Shown here: positions 1-5,838 of the stretch, piece by piece
Layout of the letters: each line of letters begins with the position of its first letter
Position numbering within the stretch: position 1 is the stretch's first letter
Source: Nitrospirota bacterium
GTDB lineage: Bacteria; Nitrospirota; Thermodesulfovibrionia; Thermodesulfovibrionales; UBA6898
DNA: 15,987 bases
Direction: 5' to 3'
Assembly (NCBI GenBank): GCA_021787505.1
Contig: JAJYLU010000004.1
Location: 1-15,987, forward strand
The notes under the pieces: generated by a model
Seen by the model: only the letters and a program-made list of their open reading frames with translations
Databases searched by the model: none
What the model was told of the DNA's origin: nothing
Made by a program: the position numbers and the translations under genes

Positions 1-297
1 ATAGTGTCCCCGAGCACTTCTGAGAACGAGGCGAAGGAGGAGATCCGCAAGGCCCCCATCACAAAACTCGAGACTGCCTCACAGCCCCCCGCCCGCCATG
101 AGGCGACGGGTCCCCAGGAGGCGGCCACAGAGGCTCCCAAAGCTGCAACGGCAATAGCTCCCGGGCAAACCGCCCCTTCACCCCTTTCGATAAAGTCCCC
201 CTATGCGCTTGAGGCATTGATCAACCTCCTGGAGAAAAAAGGAGTCATACACGAGGAGGAACTCCTTGAAGAGATCAAAAGGCTGGAAATAAAATGA
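1..297 (+). CDS. C-terminal part of an unidentified protein (5' end outside window)
   Basis: The reading frame is open to the left edge, so the gene probably begins upstream; a GTG at position 4 is in frame but has no visible ribosome binding site inside the window. The visible 98 codons fall into two parts. The first is a low-complexity linker of about 65 residues rich in Ala, Pro, Glu and Thr. The second is a compact, probably helical tail of about 33 residues (SPYALEALINLLEKKGVI followed by an acidic EEELLEEIKRLE stretch). That tail looks like a short helical interaction or regulatory segment, but I do not recognise the family and assign no function. A stem-loop follows the stop by 15 bases. 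Confidence 0.6.
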   Translation: MVSPSTSENEAKEEIRKAPITKLETASQPPARHEATGPQEAATEAPKAATAIAPGQTAPSPLSIKSPYALEALINLLEKKGVIHEEELLEEIKRLEIK

Positions 298-312
298 ATG
301 ATCACCTCTCCC

Positions 313-339
313 GCGCAGCGGGGGCGTAACCCGCTGCGC
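313..339 (+). terminator. Perfect 10-bp stem-loop after the first gene
   Basis: GCGCAGCGGG at 313-322 is exactly complementary to CCCGCTGCGC at 330-339, with a 7-base loop. It starts 15 bases after the stop codon at 297, which suits a transcript end. No T-run follows on either strand, so it is not a textbook intrinsic terminator; it may need a factor or protect the 3' end of the mRNA. Confidence 0.45.
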
Positions 340-421
340 ACTATGCGATAAGCCCCTAAACTTTAAACTTTAAGTCCTGTAAAACCTTTATTTAACCTCA
401 TATCGTATTTGTAATTACACG

Positions 422-451
422 TTGACAGCGGCCTGCCGGTTCATGCAATAT
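422..451 (+). promoter_or_regulatory. Possible sigma-70 promoter for the rhodanese/porin genes
   Basis: A perfect TTGACA (422-427) is followed after 18 bases by CAATAT (446-451), a weak -10 box with three of six consensus bases. The site lies about 260 bases before the rhodanese gene at 709, so the leader would be long. The call rests mainly on the -35 match and the AT-rich surroundings. Confidence 0.3.
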
Positions 452-708
452 CAAGCCATGCGTATGCTTTTTTTGTCGGAATGTTGATATGATGACGGGA
501 AGGACAGTAATAGCGTGCTTCGATTTGCTCTCCTTAAGAAAGTATCCTCACAAGCCGTCTTTGAGCAGCCGCCTCTCTATTGATGTATACAAATCTCTCC
601 TCACGGAGGTATATGAAACAGAGTACGTGATTACTGCGAAAGGAGGTGTTGGAAAGTATCATCTTGTCGGTCACTCAACAGAATTCTTGAAAAAGGAGGC
701 AGTGGAGA

Positions 709-2052
709 ATGAGTTTTATTAGAAATAACAAGAATCGTTTATCACTTCTTTTGATATCGGTCATGCTGGTATCGATATCTCTTTATCTTTACAGCTGCGG
801 TGGGGGAGGGTATGATGCACCGTCAACCACAACAACATCAACAGCCTTAGTTTCCGCCGACACCCTCAAGGAATGGGTAGACAGCGGGAGGGTAAACGGC
901 ACGGGTTACGACAGGGTTGTGGCGCTTGATGTTAACAGTATTTCGACTTATTCAACAGGCCATATCTTGGGCGCACAGTTCCTTGACAGCAACGACATCT
1001 ATCAAACACGGACCGAAGGGCCGGCGACTGATATCAACATGGTCCTGGATGGGCCGCATATGGATGCCCTGATCCAAAAATATGGGATAGATAATAACAC
1101 CACAATAGTCTTTACCAGTGGCACCGGGAGTTGCGGAACAGGAACACCAGGTGCTGCATTAAGTGCCACGAGGGCGTACTGGACATTCAGATACTGGGGA
1201 TTCCCAAAGGAAAGGCTCAAGGTTCTGGATGGAATAAACTGTGACTACGGTAAAAGATTCGGTCTCACCACGGATCCATCACCGGCAATTACGCCGTCCG
1301 CGTACAGCGTCAGAAACAATACTGCTTTGAGAAGCGACCTCAGGGCATCGCTGAGGGAAATGATTGATGTAGCTAGCGGCACAGTGCCGAATGCACTGAT
1401 TATAGACGCCAGAGGTCCGAGTGGTTCCTATGCAGGAACGGCAGGTTCAACCCCAGGTGTTTTTCCGCCTACCGGCGACTTTGTTGTTTTCGAAGGACAC
1501 ATTAAAGGCGCCAAGGCATTGTCATTTACAGCCCATTTTGATCCTACAAATAACTATCGTTTCCTTTCTGCCGACGCACTTATAGCCCAGTTCGCTGCTA
1601 TAGGCCTTGACAGCACAAAAACTGCCTATGTGCATTGCAGAACCGGGGTAATCGCCAGTGCGCCGTTCTTTGTCTTAGACGGTATCCTCGGTTGGCCTGT
1701 TGCTAACTATGACGGCTCATGGAGTCAGTGGGGACAGATGTCAGCGAGTTCAGCTAATGGCGGGCAATTAAGCCCCACATCCCCATGGATAACAGACACC
1801 CTTAGCGAGAATGTCACGTACAATTTTGCCGACGGTAAGGCTGTAGAGCTGCTTACCCTCGATGGCAGTACATGTTCAGGCACAATGAAAACAGACGGCA
1901 CTAAAGCATATTCAACTTCAACCGGCAGTACATGTACGCCAAGTGCGCCCAACTCATTCGCTACCAGCGGAAATCAGATAGAGGAAGCAGACGCAAATTA
2001 CATGGGTAGCGGCGGCACCCCGGGCGGATCCCTTGTAGCCCCGGGATATTGA
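709..2052 (+). CDS. extH: Tandem rhodanese-domain outer-membrane lipoprotein, ExtH-like
   Basis: A 447-residue exported protein with two rhodanese (sulfurtransferase) domains. The signal peptide ends in lipobox L27-Y-S-C30, so Cys30 should be lipidated; Gly31 rather than Asp favours the outer membrane. Domain 1 spans about 45-190 and lacks a canonical catalytic loop. Domain 2 spans about 210-345, with loop C310-R-T-G-V-I-A and Y334-D-G-S-W, the signature of thiosulfate/mercaptopyruvate sulfurtransferases. A Gly/Ser/Thr-rich tail with two GSTC motifs follows. The start is set by AAGGAGG at 693-699, 9 bases before the ATG. A small secreted protein and a porin follow directly. Known: in Geobacter a rhodanese lipoprotein (ExtH) is encoded beside the porin ExtI in an electron-conduit and selenite/tellurite reduction locus. 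Inferred: same family here. Rhodanese lipoprotein is near certain; the ExtH name is likely but rests on architecture and neighbour. Confidence 0.8.
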   Translation: MSFIRNNKNRLSLLLISVMLVSISLYLYSCGGGGYDAPSTTTTSTALVSADTLKEWVDSGRVNGTGYDRVVALDVNSISTYSTGHILGAQFLDSNDIYQTRTEGPATDINMVLDGPHMDALIQKYGIDNNTTIVFTSGTGSCGTGTPGAALSATRAYWTFRYWGFPKERLKVLDGINCDYGKRFGLTTDPSPAITPSAYSVRNNTALRSDLRASLREMIDVASGTVPNALIIDARGPSGSYAGTAGSTPGVFPPTGDFVVFEGHIKGAKALSFTAHFDPTNNYRFLSADALIAQFAAIGLDSTKTAYVHCRTGVIASAPFFVLDGILGWPVANYDGSWSQWGQMSASSANGGQLSPTSPWITDTLSENVTYNFADGKAVELLTLDGSTCSGTMKTDGTKAYSTSTGSTCTPSAPNSFATSGNQIEEADANYMGSGGTPGGSLVAPGY

Positions 2053-2062
2053 CAAAGGACCT

Positions 2063-2344
2063 ATGCCGAAGCACACTTTCTTTTTCGGATTCCTGCTGAC
2101 GTTGGCGGTCTGCTTTTCCGCTCCCGGCCCGAACAAAGCTTGCGCGATGGGGTCGAAGAGCGGTTTCGAGCACGTGGATAAAAAGGAAACTCAGAAGGAG
2201 CAGAAGCCCGTTCAGGGAACTGAAAAAGACAAGGGCACGGAAAAGGGAGTGCGGCAAGAAAACTCCGGCGGGAACAAAGAAAAGTCTCCCCCGGCTAAGA
2301 AGCCGCGGCTCAAATACCGGGATCCTTACGAATGCGGCTGTTGA
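2063..2344 (+). CDS. Small secreted lysine-rich protein with C-terminal ECGC, possible ExtJ-like
   Basis: A 93-residue protein with a signal peptide of about 28 residues (hydrophobic core FFFGFLLTLAV, likely cleavage after A26-C-A28). The mature part is a hydrophilic linker full of Lys, Glu and Gln, then a basic Pro-rich patch and the ending Y89-E-C-G-C93. The paired terminal cysteines suggest metal, heme-free thiol or selenium/sulfur chemistry, or an anchor point; this is inference only. The gene starts 10 bases after the rhodanese stop, with AGGA at 2056-2059 only 3 bases before the ATG, so translation may rely on coupling. The porin gene follows 55 bases later. Ext loci contain a small protein called ExtJ; position and size suggest the match, but I cannot confirm it from sequence. 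Its in-operon position and intact secretion signal make it a credible gene. Confidence 0.7.
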   Translation: MPKHTFFFGFLLTLAVCFSAPGPNKACAMGSKSGFEHVDKKETQKEQKPVQGTEKDKGTEKGVRQENSGGNKEKSPPAKKPRLKYRDPYECGC

Positions 2345-2399
2345 GTCCGGTGTCGCGCTATGAATTGCTGCAAATCTACAAACAGATAAGGAGATGTGA

Positions 2400-3593
2400 A
2401 TGAAAATATTCAAAAGATCAATGGGGTTTCTATTATTAATCGTCTCTTTCTTGGTCTTCTCCGGAATCGGGACCGCCCATGCCGGGCCGGTGATCAAATT
2501 CGGCGAAAATTCCTGGCTTTTGATTAATTACGAAATGCAGCTGTATCTTCAGTCAAGAGATACAGGCTCCGGCTCCTCCGGCGACAGCACCACCAATGAC
2601 ATCTACTTCCGGAGGAACAGACTCTCCTTCATAGGGCAGGTGAATGACACTTACGGCTTTGTCTTTGCGGTCCAGCACCAGGGGGAGAACAGGATTATGG
2701 GTATCGCGGAGAGCAACACCGCCTTCCACGATTTCGACGTGCTTGACGCCTTTCTGCGTGCCGACTGGACGGACGCCTTCAGGCTCAGGGTCGGGCTTAC
2801 CAAAGACCCTCTCATAAGGGAACAGAACGAGGGCTGTTTCTTCCCTCTCAGCATCGACCGCTCCCTCTTCGACTATACGGACCTGCCCCGCGCCAACCGC
2901 GATTACGGGGTCGTCCTCTGGGGCAACCTCCTGGATGCGAAGGTCCAGTACAGGCTTGCGGCGATGAAAGGCAAAGACAGCGGCGACGACCCACAGAGCA
3001 ACTTCCGGTATACCGGCAGGGTGCACGTCACCCTCCTGGACCCTGAATCCTCCCTGGTATACCGCGGGACCTATCTGGGCACCAAGAAAGTCCTCACCTT
3101 CGGTGCAGGATATCAGTTCGAGCCGAACGCCGTCTTTGCCAATCTTTCTGCAAAGACTTTGCCAAAGGACTATTCGGCATGGACCTTCGACGGCTTCTTC
3201 GAGTATCCCACGCCTTCGGGGACATTCACGCTCTCAGGCGCATATCTGAAGACCGATTTCGACGAGGCGTACAAGGGCGCCGACCCTGATACCCGCAGCA
3301 TCGGCCTCAACGGGGAGAAGAAGGGGTGGTATGCAAAGGCAGGATATATGCTGCCGATGAAAGTCGGGCCGGGTAACGTACAGGTTTACGGCCGCTACGA
3401 GGAGTGGAGGTTCGCGGAACTCTCCGGCGTATTCGACCAGAAGATTAAATGGACCGGCGTCGGATTGAACTACCTCCTGAAAGGGCAGGACCTGAGGATA
3501 TCGCTCGAATACTCGAACAACAACTTCGACAAGGAAACGACTGCCTCGAAGGATTTTAACACGTATACGGCGATGCTCCAGTTCCTATTCTAG
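2400..3593 (+). CDS. extI: Outer-membrane beta-barrel porin, ExtI-like
   Basis: A 397-residue outer-membrane porin. The signal peptide ends at A26-H-A28, and the protein closes with L-Q-F-L-F, the C-terminal aromatic signature recognised by the BAM complex. In between, alternating hydrophobic/polar strands with many Tyr, Phe and Trp (for example YGFVFAVQHQG, WYAKAGYM, VQVYGRYEEW) alternate with charged loops, as in 16-strand porins of the phosphate-selective OprO/OprP superfamily. The opening FGENSWLLINYEMQLY and the YFRRNRLSF strand look like the porin ExtI of the Geobacter selenite/tellurite and electron-conduit locus, and the rhodanese lipoprotein upstream supports that. The start is set by AAGGAG at 2388-2393, 6 bases before the ATG. 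The gene is the last of its unit and ends 17 bases before a strong terminator. The porin fold is secure; the substrate, possibly an oxyanion, is inferred from relatives. Confidence 0.82.
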   Translation: MKIFKRSMGFLLLIVSFLVFSGIGTAHAGPVIKFGENSWLLINYEMQLYLQSRDTGSGSSGDSTTNDIYFRRNRLSFIGQVNDTYGFVFAVQHQGENRIMGIAESNTAFHDFDVLDAFLRADWTDAFRLRVGLTKDPLIREQNEGCFFPLSIDRSLFDYTDLPRANRDYGVVLWGNLLDAKVQYRLAAMKGKDSGDDPQSNFRYTGRVHVTLLDPESSLVYRGTYLGTKKVLTFGAGYQFEPNAVFANLSAKTLPKDYSAWTFDGFFEYPTPSGTFTLSGAYLKTDFDEAYKGADPDTRSIGLNGEKKGWYAKAGYMLPMKVGPGNVQVYGRYEEWRFAELSGVFDQKIKWTGVGLNYLLKGQDLRISLEYSNNNFDKETTASKDFNTYTAMLQFLF

Positions 3594-3610
3594 CTGTTGG
3601 ATTTCACTCG

Positions 3611-3652
3611 TCCCCGGGGAAAGGCCAAATCCTTTTTCCCGGGGATTTTTTT
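3611..3652 (+). terminator. Strong intrinsic terminator after the porin gene
   Basis: TCCCCGGG (3611-3618) pairs with CCCGGGGA (3638-3645), with partial further pairing of the A/G-rich and T-rich arms inside, and is followed at once by seven T (3646-3652). This is a textbook rho-independent terminator closing the rhodanese-porin unit and separating it from the secretion operon. Confidence 0.92.
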
Positions 3653-3735
3653 ATTTCAGGCCGCATCCCCGCCCGGCACTCCTATCACCCTTGCCGGAAG
3701 AAGCAGACCTTCTCTCCTCCGGGTGCGTGCCCTTT

Positions 3736-3764
3736 TTAAAATACGCATGGAAATATTGTATACT
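3736..3764 (+). promoter_or_regulatory. Likely promoter of the gsp operon
   Basis: TTAAAA (3736-3741, four of six bases of TTGACA) and TATACT (3759-3764, five of six bases of TATAAT) are 17 bases apart, just after the porin terminator and about 55 bases before gspG. Location and spacing make it the best candidate for driving gspG-N. Confidence 0.5.
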
Positions 3765-3820
3765 AAGAATCGGAAGAGAAGCAGTGTTTCCGGTATTTCA
3801 TACAACCCTTCGGAGGTGGC

Positions 3821-4300
3821 ATGAATAAAAGGTGCAACAGTAAAAAAGCGGCCTCCCCCCTTGGCGGAATGACAGGCAGCGAGGGCTTCACCCTCCTTGA
3901 GATCATCGTCGTCGTCTTCATCCTCAGCCTGCTCGTGGCAATTGTGGCCCCGAAGATCATGGGGAGGACCGACGATGCGAAGATCGCCGACGCCAAGGTC
4001 CAGATAAAGAACTTCGAGACCGCTCTCAAACTCTACAAGATCGACAACGGCGAGTATCCGACGACTGAACAGGGACTCGAATCCCTGATCGAAAAGCCGG
4101 TGACCGGAAAGGTCCCCGAAAAGTACCGGGAAGGCGGATATCTCGAACAGAAGAAGATCCCTCTCGATCCGTGGGGAAACCCGTATGTTTACGTTTCGCC
4201 CGGCATCCACGGCGACTTCGACATCCTGACCTACGGAAACGACGGTAAGGAGGGCGGCGAAGGGAAGGATGCGGACATCAAGAGCTGGGACATGCAGTAA
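3821..4300 (+). CDS. gspG: Type II secretion major pseudopilin GspG
   Basis: GspG is the main subunit of the periplasmic pseudopilus that pushes folded proteins through the T2SS outer-membrane channel. The 159-residue product has a prepilin leader cut at G22|F23-T-L-L-E27; Glu27 is the conserved Glu+5. A hydrophobic helix of about 20 residues follows, then the GspG globular domain with YPTTEQGLESL, DPWGNPYVY and the aspartate-rich YGNDGKEGGEG-DADI loop that binds calcium in this family. GGAGG at 3812-3816 supports the ATG at 3821; a second ATG at 3869 would give a six-residue leader but has a weaker binding site. First gene of the operon, behind its own promoter. A small stem-loop after its stop may favour higher output of this most abundant pseudopilin. 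Identification is secure. Confidence 0.97.
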   Translation: MNKRCNSKKAASPLGGMTGSEGFTLLEIIVVVFILSLLVAIVAPKIMGRTDDAKIADAKVQIKNFETALKLYKIDNGEYPTTEQGLESLIEKPVTGKVPEKYREGGYLEQKKIPLDPWGNPYVYVSPGIHGDFDILTYGNDGKEGGEGKDADIKSWDMQ

Positions 4301-4309
4301 AAGCCATTA

Positions 4310-4324
4310 GAGGCATTCGGCCTC
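4310..4324 (+). other. Small stem-loop between gspG and gspH
   Basis: GAGGC (4310-4314) and GCCTC (4320-4324) flank a 5-base loop, 9 bases after the gspG stop. The stem is short and has no T-run. It lies in the largest gap of the operon (61 bases), where partial termination or protection of the gspG 3' end could help make GspG more abundant than the minor pseudopilins. Confidence 0.3.
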
Positions 4325-4361
4325 CAGTGGTGGTAAAGATCGACGTGGGGAAGCGCAAAGA

Positions 4362-4850
4362 ATGAGAAGGTCTTCGTCTTCACCTTTCACTTTTCACTTC
4401 TCACTTTTCACAAGATTGGGGTTTACCCTTCTTGAACTTGCCGTAGTCGTTTTCATCATCAGCCTGATGGCTTCGCTCATCTTTCCCGCGTTCTATGGCG
4501 CGGACAGCAAAATCAGGTCCGACGCGAGAAAGACGGCATCGCTGCTGCGATATCTCAACGACAACGCGATATCCGCAAAAGAGACCTATCCGCTGAAATT
4601 CGACCTAGGGGAAGGAGAGCTCTCGTGGAAAGGGCCTGACGGAGAAAAATCGGAAAAGGCCCGGAGCCTCGCGGGCGTTTACCTGCAGTCCAAGGGGGAA
4701 CTGAAAAAGGGGGAGGTGACCGTTTTTTTCGGGCCCCTCGGGATCCGGGAGTATATGGCGCTGCACCTGCTGGAGGATGCAAAGGAGATGACTGTGTCGA
4801 TCAATCCGGTCAGCGGCCGGGTGAAGGTCGCAGAAGGCTGGCAGCAATGA
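4362..4850 (+). CDS. gspH: Type II secretion minor pseudopilin GspH
   Basis: A minor pseudopilin near the tip of the T2SS pseudopilus. The 162-residue product has leader cleavage site G20|F21-T-L-L-E25, then a hydrophobic helix (LAVVVFIISLMASLIFPAF), the GspH-typical DARKTASLLRYLNDNAISAKE helix and a beta-rich C-terminal domain. Position between gspG and gspI agrees. The 20-residue leader is unusual: its codons 7-17 are made of a heptanucleotide tandem repeat, giving a Phe/Ser/Thr/His string (PFTFHFSLFT). No strong ribosome binding site precedes the ATG at 4362; a GGGGAAG lies slightly far upstream. A TTG at 4416, directly ahead of the cleavage site, would leave almost no leader and is unlikely. 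The 3' end overlaps gspI by 4 bases. Confidence 0.93.
   Translation: MRRSSSSPFTFHFSLFTRLGFTLLELAVVVFIISLMASLIFPAFYGADSKIRSDARKTASLLRYLNDNAISAKETYPLKFDLGEGELSWKGPDGEKSEKARSLAGVYLQSKGELKKGEVTVFFGPLGIREYMALHLLEDAKEMTVSINPVSGRVKVAEGWQQ
4381..4411 (+). repeat. Heptanucleotide tandem repeat in the gspH leader codons
   Basis: Four 7-base units, CACCTTT, CACTTTT, CACTTCT and CACTTTT, followed by CAC. Because 7 is not a multiple of 3, gain or loss of one unit would shift the frame of gspH. Similar arrays sit in gspI and gspK. Confidence 0.85.
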
Positions 4851-5227
4851 AAAAGTCGTCCGCTTTTTCCACTTTTCGCTTTTCACCTTTTGCGAGGAGA
4901 GGCTTCACGCTTCTCGAAATCATGATCGCGCTTGCGATCATAGGAGGGTTATTGATCACCCTGCTCTATTCGCTCAATTATCATCTCGGAATCGCCGAAC
5001 GGCAAGAGACCCTCACCATAGCCACGATGCTCGCCAAAAACAAGCTTCATGAAATCGAGACGAGCCCTGCGGCCGCGAAAGGCGATTTTCCGGCCCCGTA
5101 CGGCGCATATCATTATACAACCGAGATAAAGGCGTCTCCCTATCCCGGCATCTCGGAGATCCTGGTGACCGTCGTCAACGGGAAGGAAAACGTGAAGTTC
5201 AGCGAATTTATCGAAAAGACCCTATGA
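4847..5227 (+). CDS. gspI: Type II secretion minor pseudopilin GspI
   Basis: A minor pseudopilin that nucleates the pseudopilus tip with GspJ and GspK. The 126-residue product fits the usual GspI size. The leader ends at G19|F20-T-L-L-E24, followed by IMIALAIIGGLLITLLYSL as the membrane helix and the GspI-typical TIATMLAKNKLHEIE segment. The ATG overlaps the gspH stop as ATGA (4847-4850), and its own stop overlaps gspJ in the same way, so translation is coupled across the three genes. Leader codons 5-15 (SAFSTFRFSPF) are encoded by degenerate copies of the heptamer repeat also found in gspH and gspK. Identification is secure. Confidence 0.95.
   Translation: MKKSSAFSTFRFSPFARRGFTLLEIMIALAIIGGLLITLLYSLNYHLGIAERQETLTIATMLAKNKLHEIETSPAAAKGDFPAPYGAYHYTTEIKASPYPGISEILVTVVNGKENVKFSEFIEKTL
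4861..4890 (+). repeat. Degenerate heptanucleotide repeat in the gspI leader codons
   Basis: CGCTTTT (4861-4867), a 2-base interruption, then CACTTTT (4870-4876), CGCTTTT (4877-4883) and CACCTTT (4884-4890). This is the same unit family as in gspH and gspK, but the most diverged of the three. Confidence 0.75.
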
Positions 5228-5838
5228 AGACTTTCAAGCCATTTCCCAATACCGAGGACGGATTCACGCTCCTCGAATTGCTGATCGCGACCGCCCTTCT
5301 CGCGATCATCCTGACGGCACTCTACAGCACTTTCTTCCTCTCCCAAAAGGCGATAGACGGGCTCGACGAGTCGCTGGTCAAGCTCCAGGAATGCAGGAAC
5401 GCCGTCGACGTGATCGGCAGGGAAACGGAGGCCCTCCTATACCGGCAGACGAACACACATACATTCTTCAGGCTGGAAGACAGGGACATTTACGGCAAAC
5501 AGACATCGCGTCTCAGCTTCACCGCCTTTTCCCCGCTGACATACGGTCTTTCGGCGATATCGTATTATGTCGAGGAGAAAGACGGCGTGCTCACGCTTTA
5601 CAAGAAAATGGGAAACCCCTATAAGCCCGACGACACGGTAAAGGGCGTCGATCTTATCGAAGGAGTCGACTCCTTTACGGTGGAGGTTAAACAGGGCGAT
5701 AAATGGGTCAAGACATGGGACACAAGCGAAACCGGAAACCCTCCCATAGAAATCAGGATCACGATCACCGCCATGATCAAAAACAGGCCTGTCAGCCTCT
5801 TCGAAACGGTCAGGCCGATGATCGGAGGAACGCTGTGA
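5224..5838 (+). CDS. gspJ: Type II secretion minor pseudopilin GspJ
   Basis: A minor pseudopilin of the GspI-J-K tip complex. The 204-residue product matches the family length. A short 13-residue leader without heptamer repeats ends at G13|F14-T-L-L-E18; the helix LLIATALLAIILTALYSTFF follows. The C-terminal beta-rich domain has the GspJ hallmarks SYYVEEKDGVLTLYK and the closing IEIRITITAM...FETVRPMI strands. Start and stop overlap the neighbours by 4 bases each (ATGA at 5224, GTGA at 5835), indicating translational coupling. The contrast with the repeat-bearing leaders of gspH, gspI and gspK shows that the repeat is not needed for pseudopilin function. Confidence 0.95.
   Translation: MKTFKPFPNTEDGFTLLELLIATALLAIILTALYSTFFLSQKAIDGLDESLVKLQECRNAVDVIGRETEALLYRQTNTHTFFRLEDRDIYGKQTSRLSFTAFSPLTYGLSAISYYVEEKDGVLTLYKKMGNPYKPDDTVKGVDLIEGVDSFTVEVKQGDKWVKTWDTSETGNPPIEIRITITAMIKNRPVSLFETVRPMIGGTL
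5823..5827 (+). promoter_or_regulatory. Ribosome binding site that fixes the GTG start of gspK
   Basis: GGAGG lies 7 bases before GTG at 5835, inside the end of gspJ. It supports GTG 5835 over in-frame starts farther upstream within gspJ (for example ATG 5703), which would put a long hydrophilic tail before the prepilin leader. Confidence 0.75.

Larger units (their letters stand above)
298..708. other. 411-base gap without a convincing gene
   Basis: The gap holds the stem-loop at 313-339, an AT-rich stretch with a doubled AAACTTT heptamer (358-371), and a possible promoter at 422-451. It is clearly more AT-rich than the rest of the window. An open frame of 77 codons (489-722) runs through its right half, but it has no ribosome binding site, resembles nothing I know, and overlaps the start of the next gene, so I do not call it a gene. 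Confidence 0.6.

Noticed and set aside
489..722. 77-codon open frame on + ahead of the rhodanese gene
   Set aside because: No ribosome binding site, no recognisable family, and it overlaps the well-supported start at 709; kept only as part of the gap description.
3597..3824. 75-codon open frame on + after the porin
   Set aside because: It runs across a strong terminator and the gsp promoter and ends at the gspG start; no binding site.
5703..5834. 44 extra N-terminal codons for GspK
   Set aside because: They lie inside gspJ in another frame, are hydrophilic and His/Arg-rich, and GTG 5835 has a good ribosome binding site and coupled overlap.
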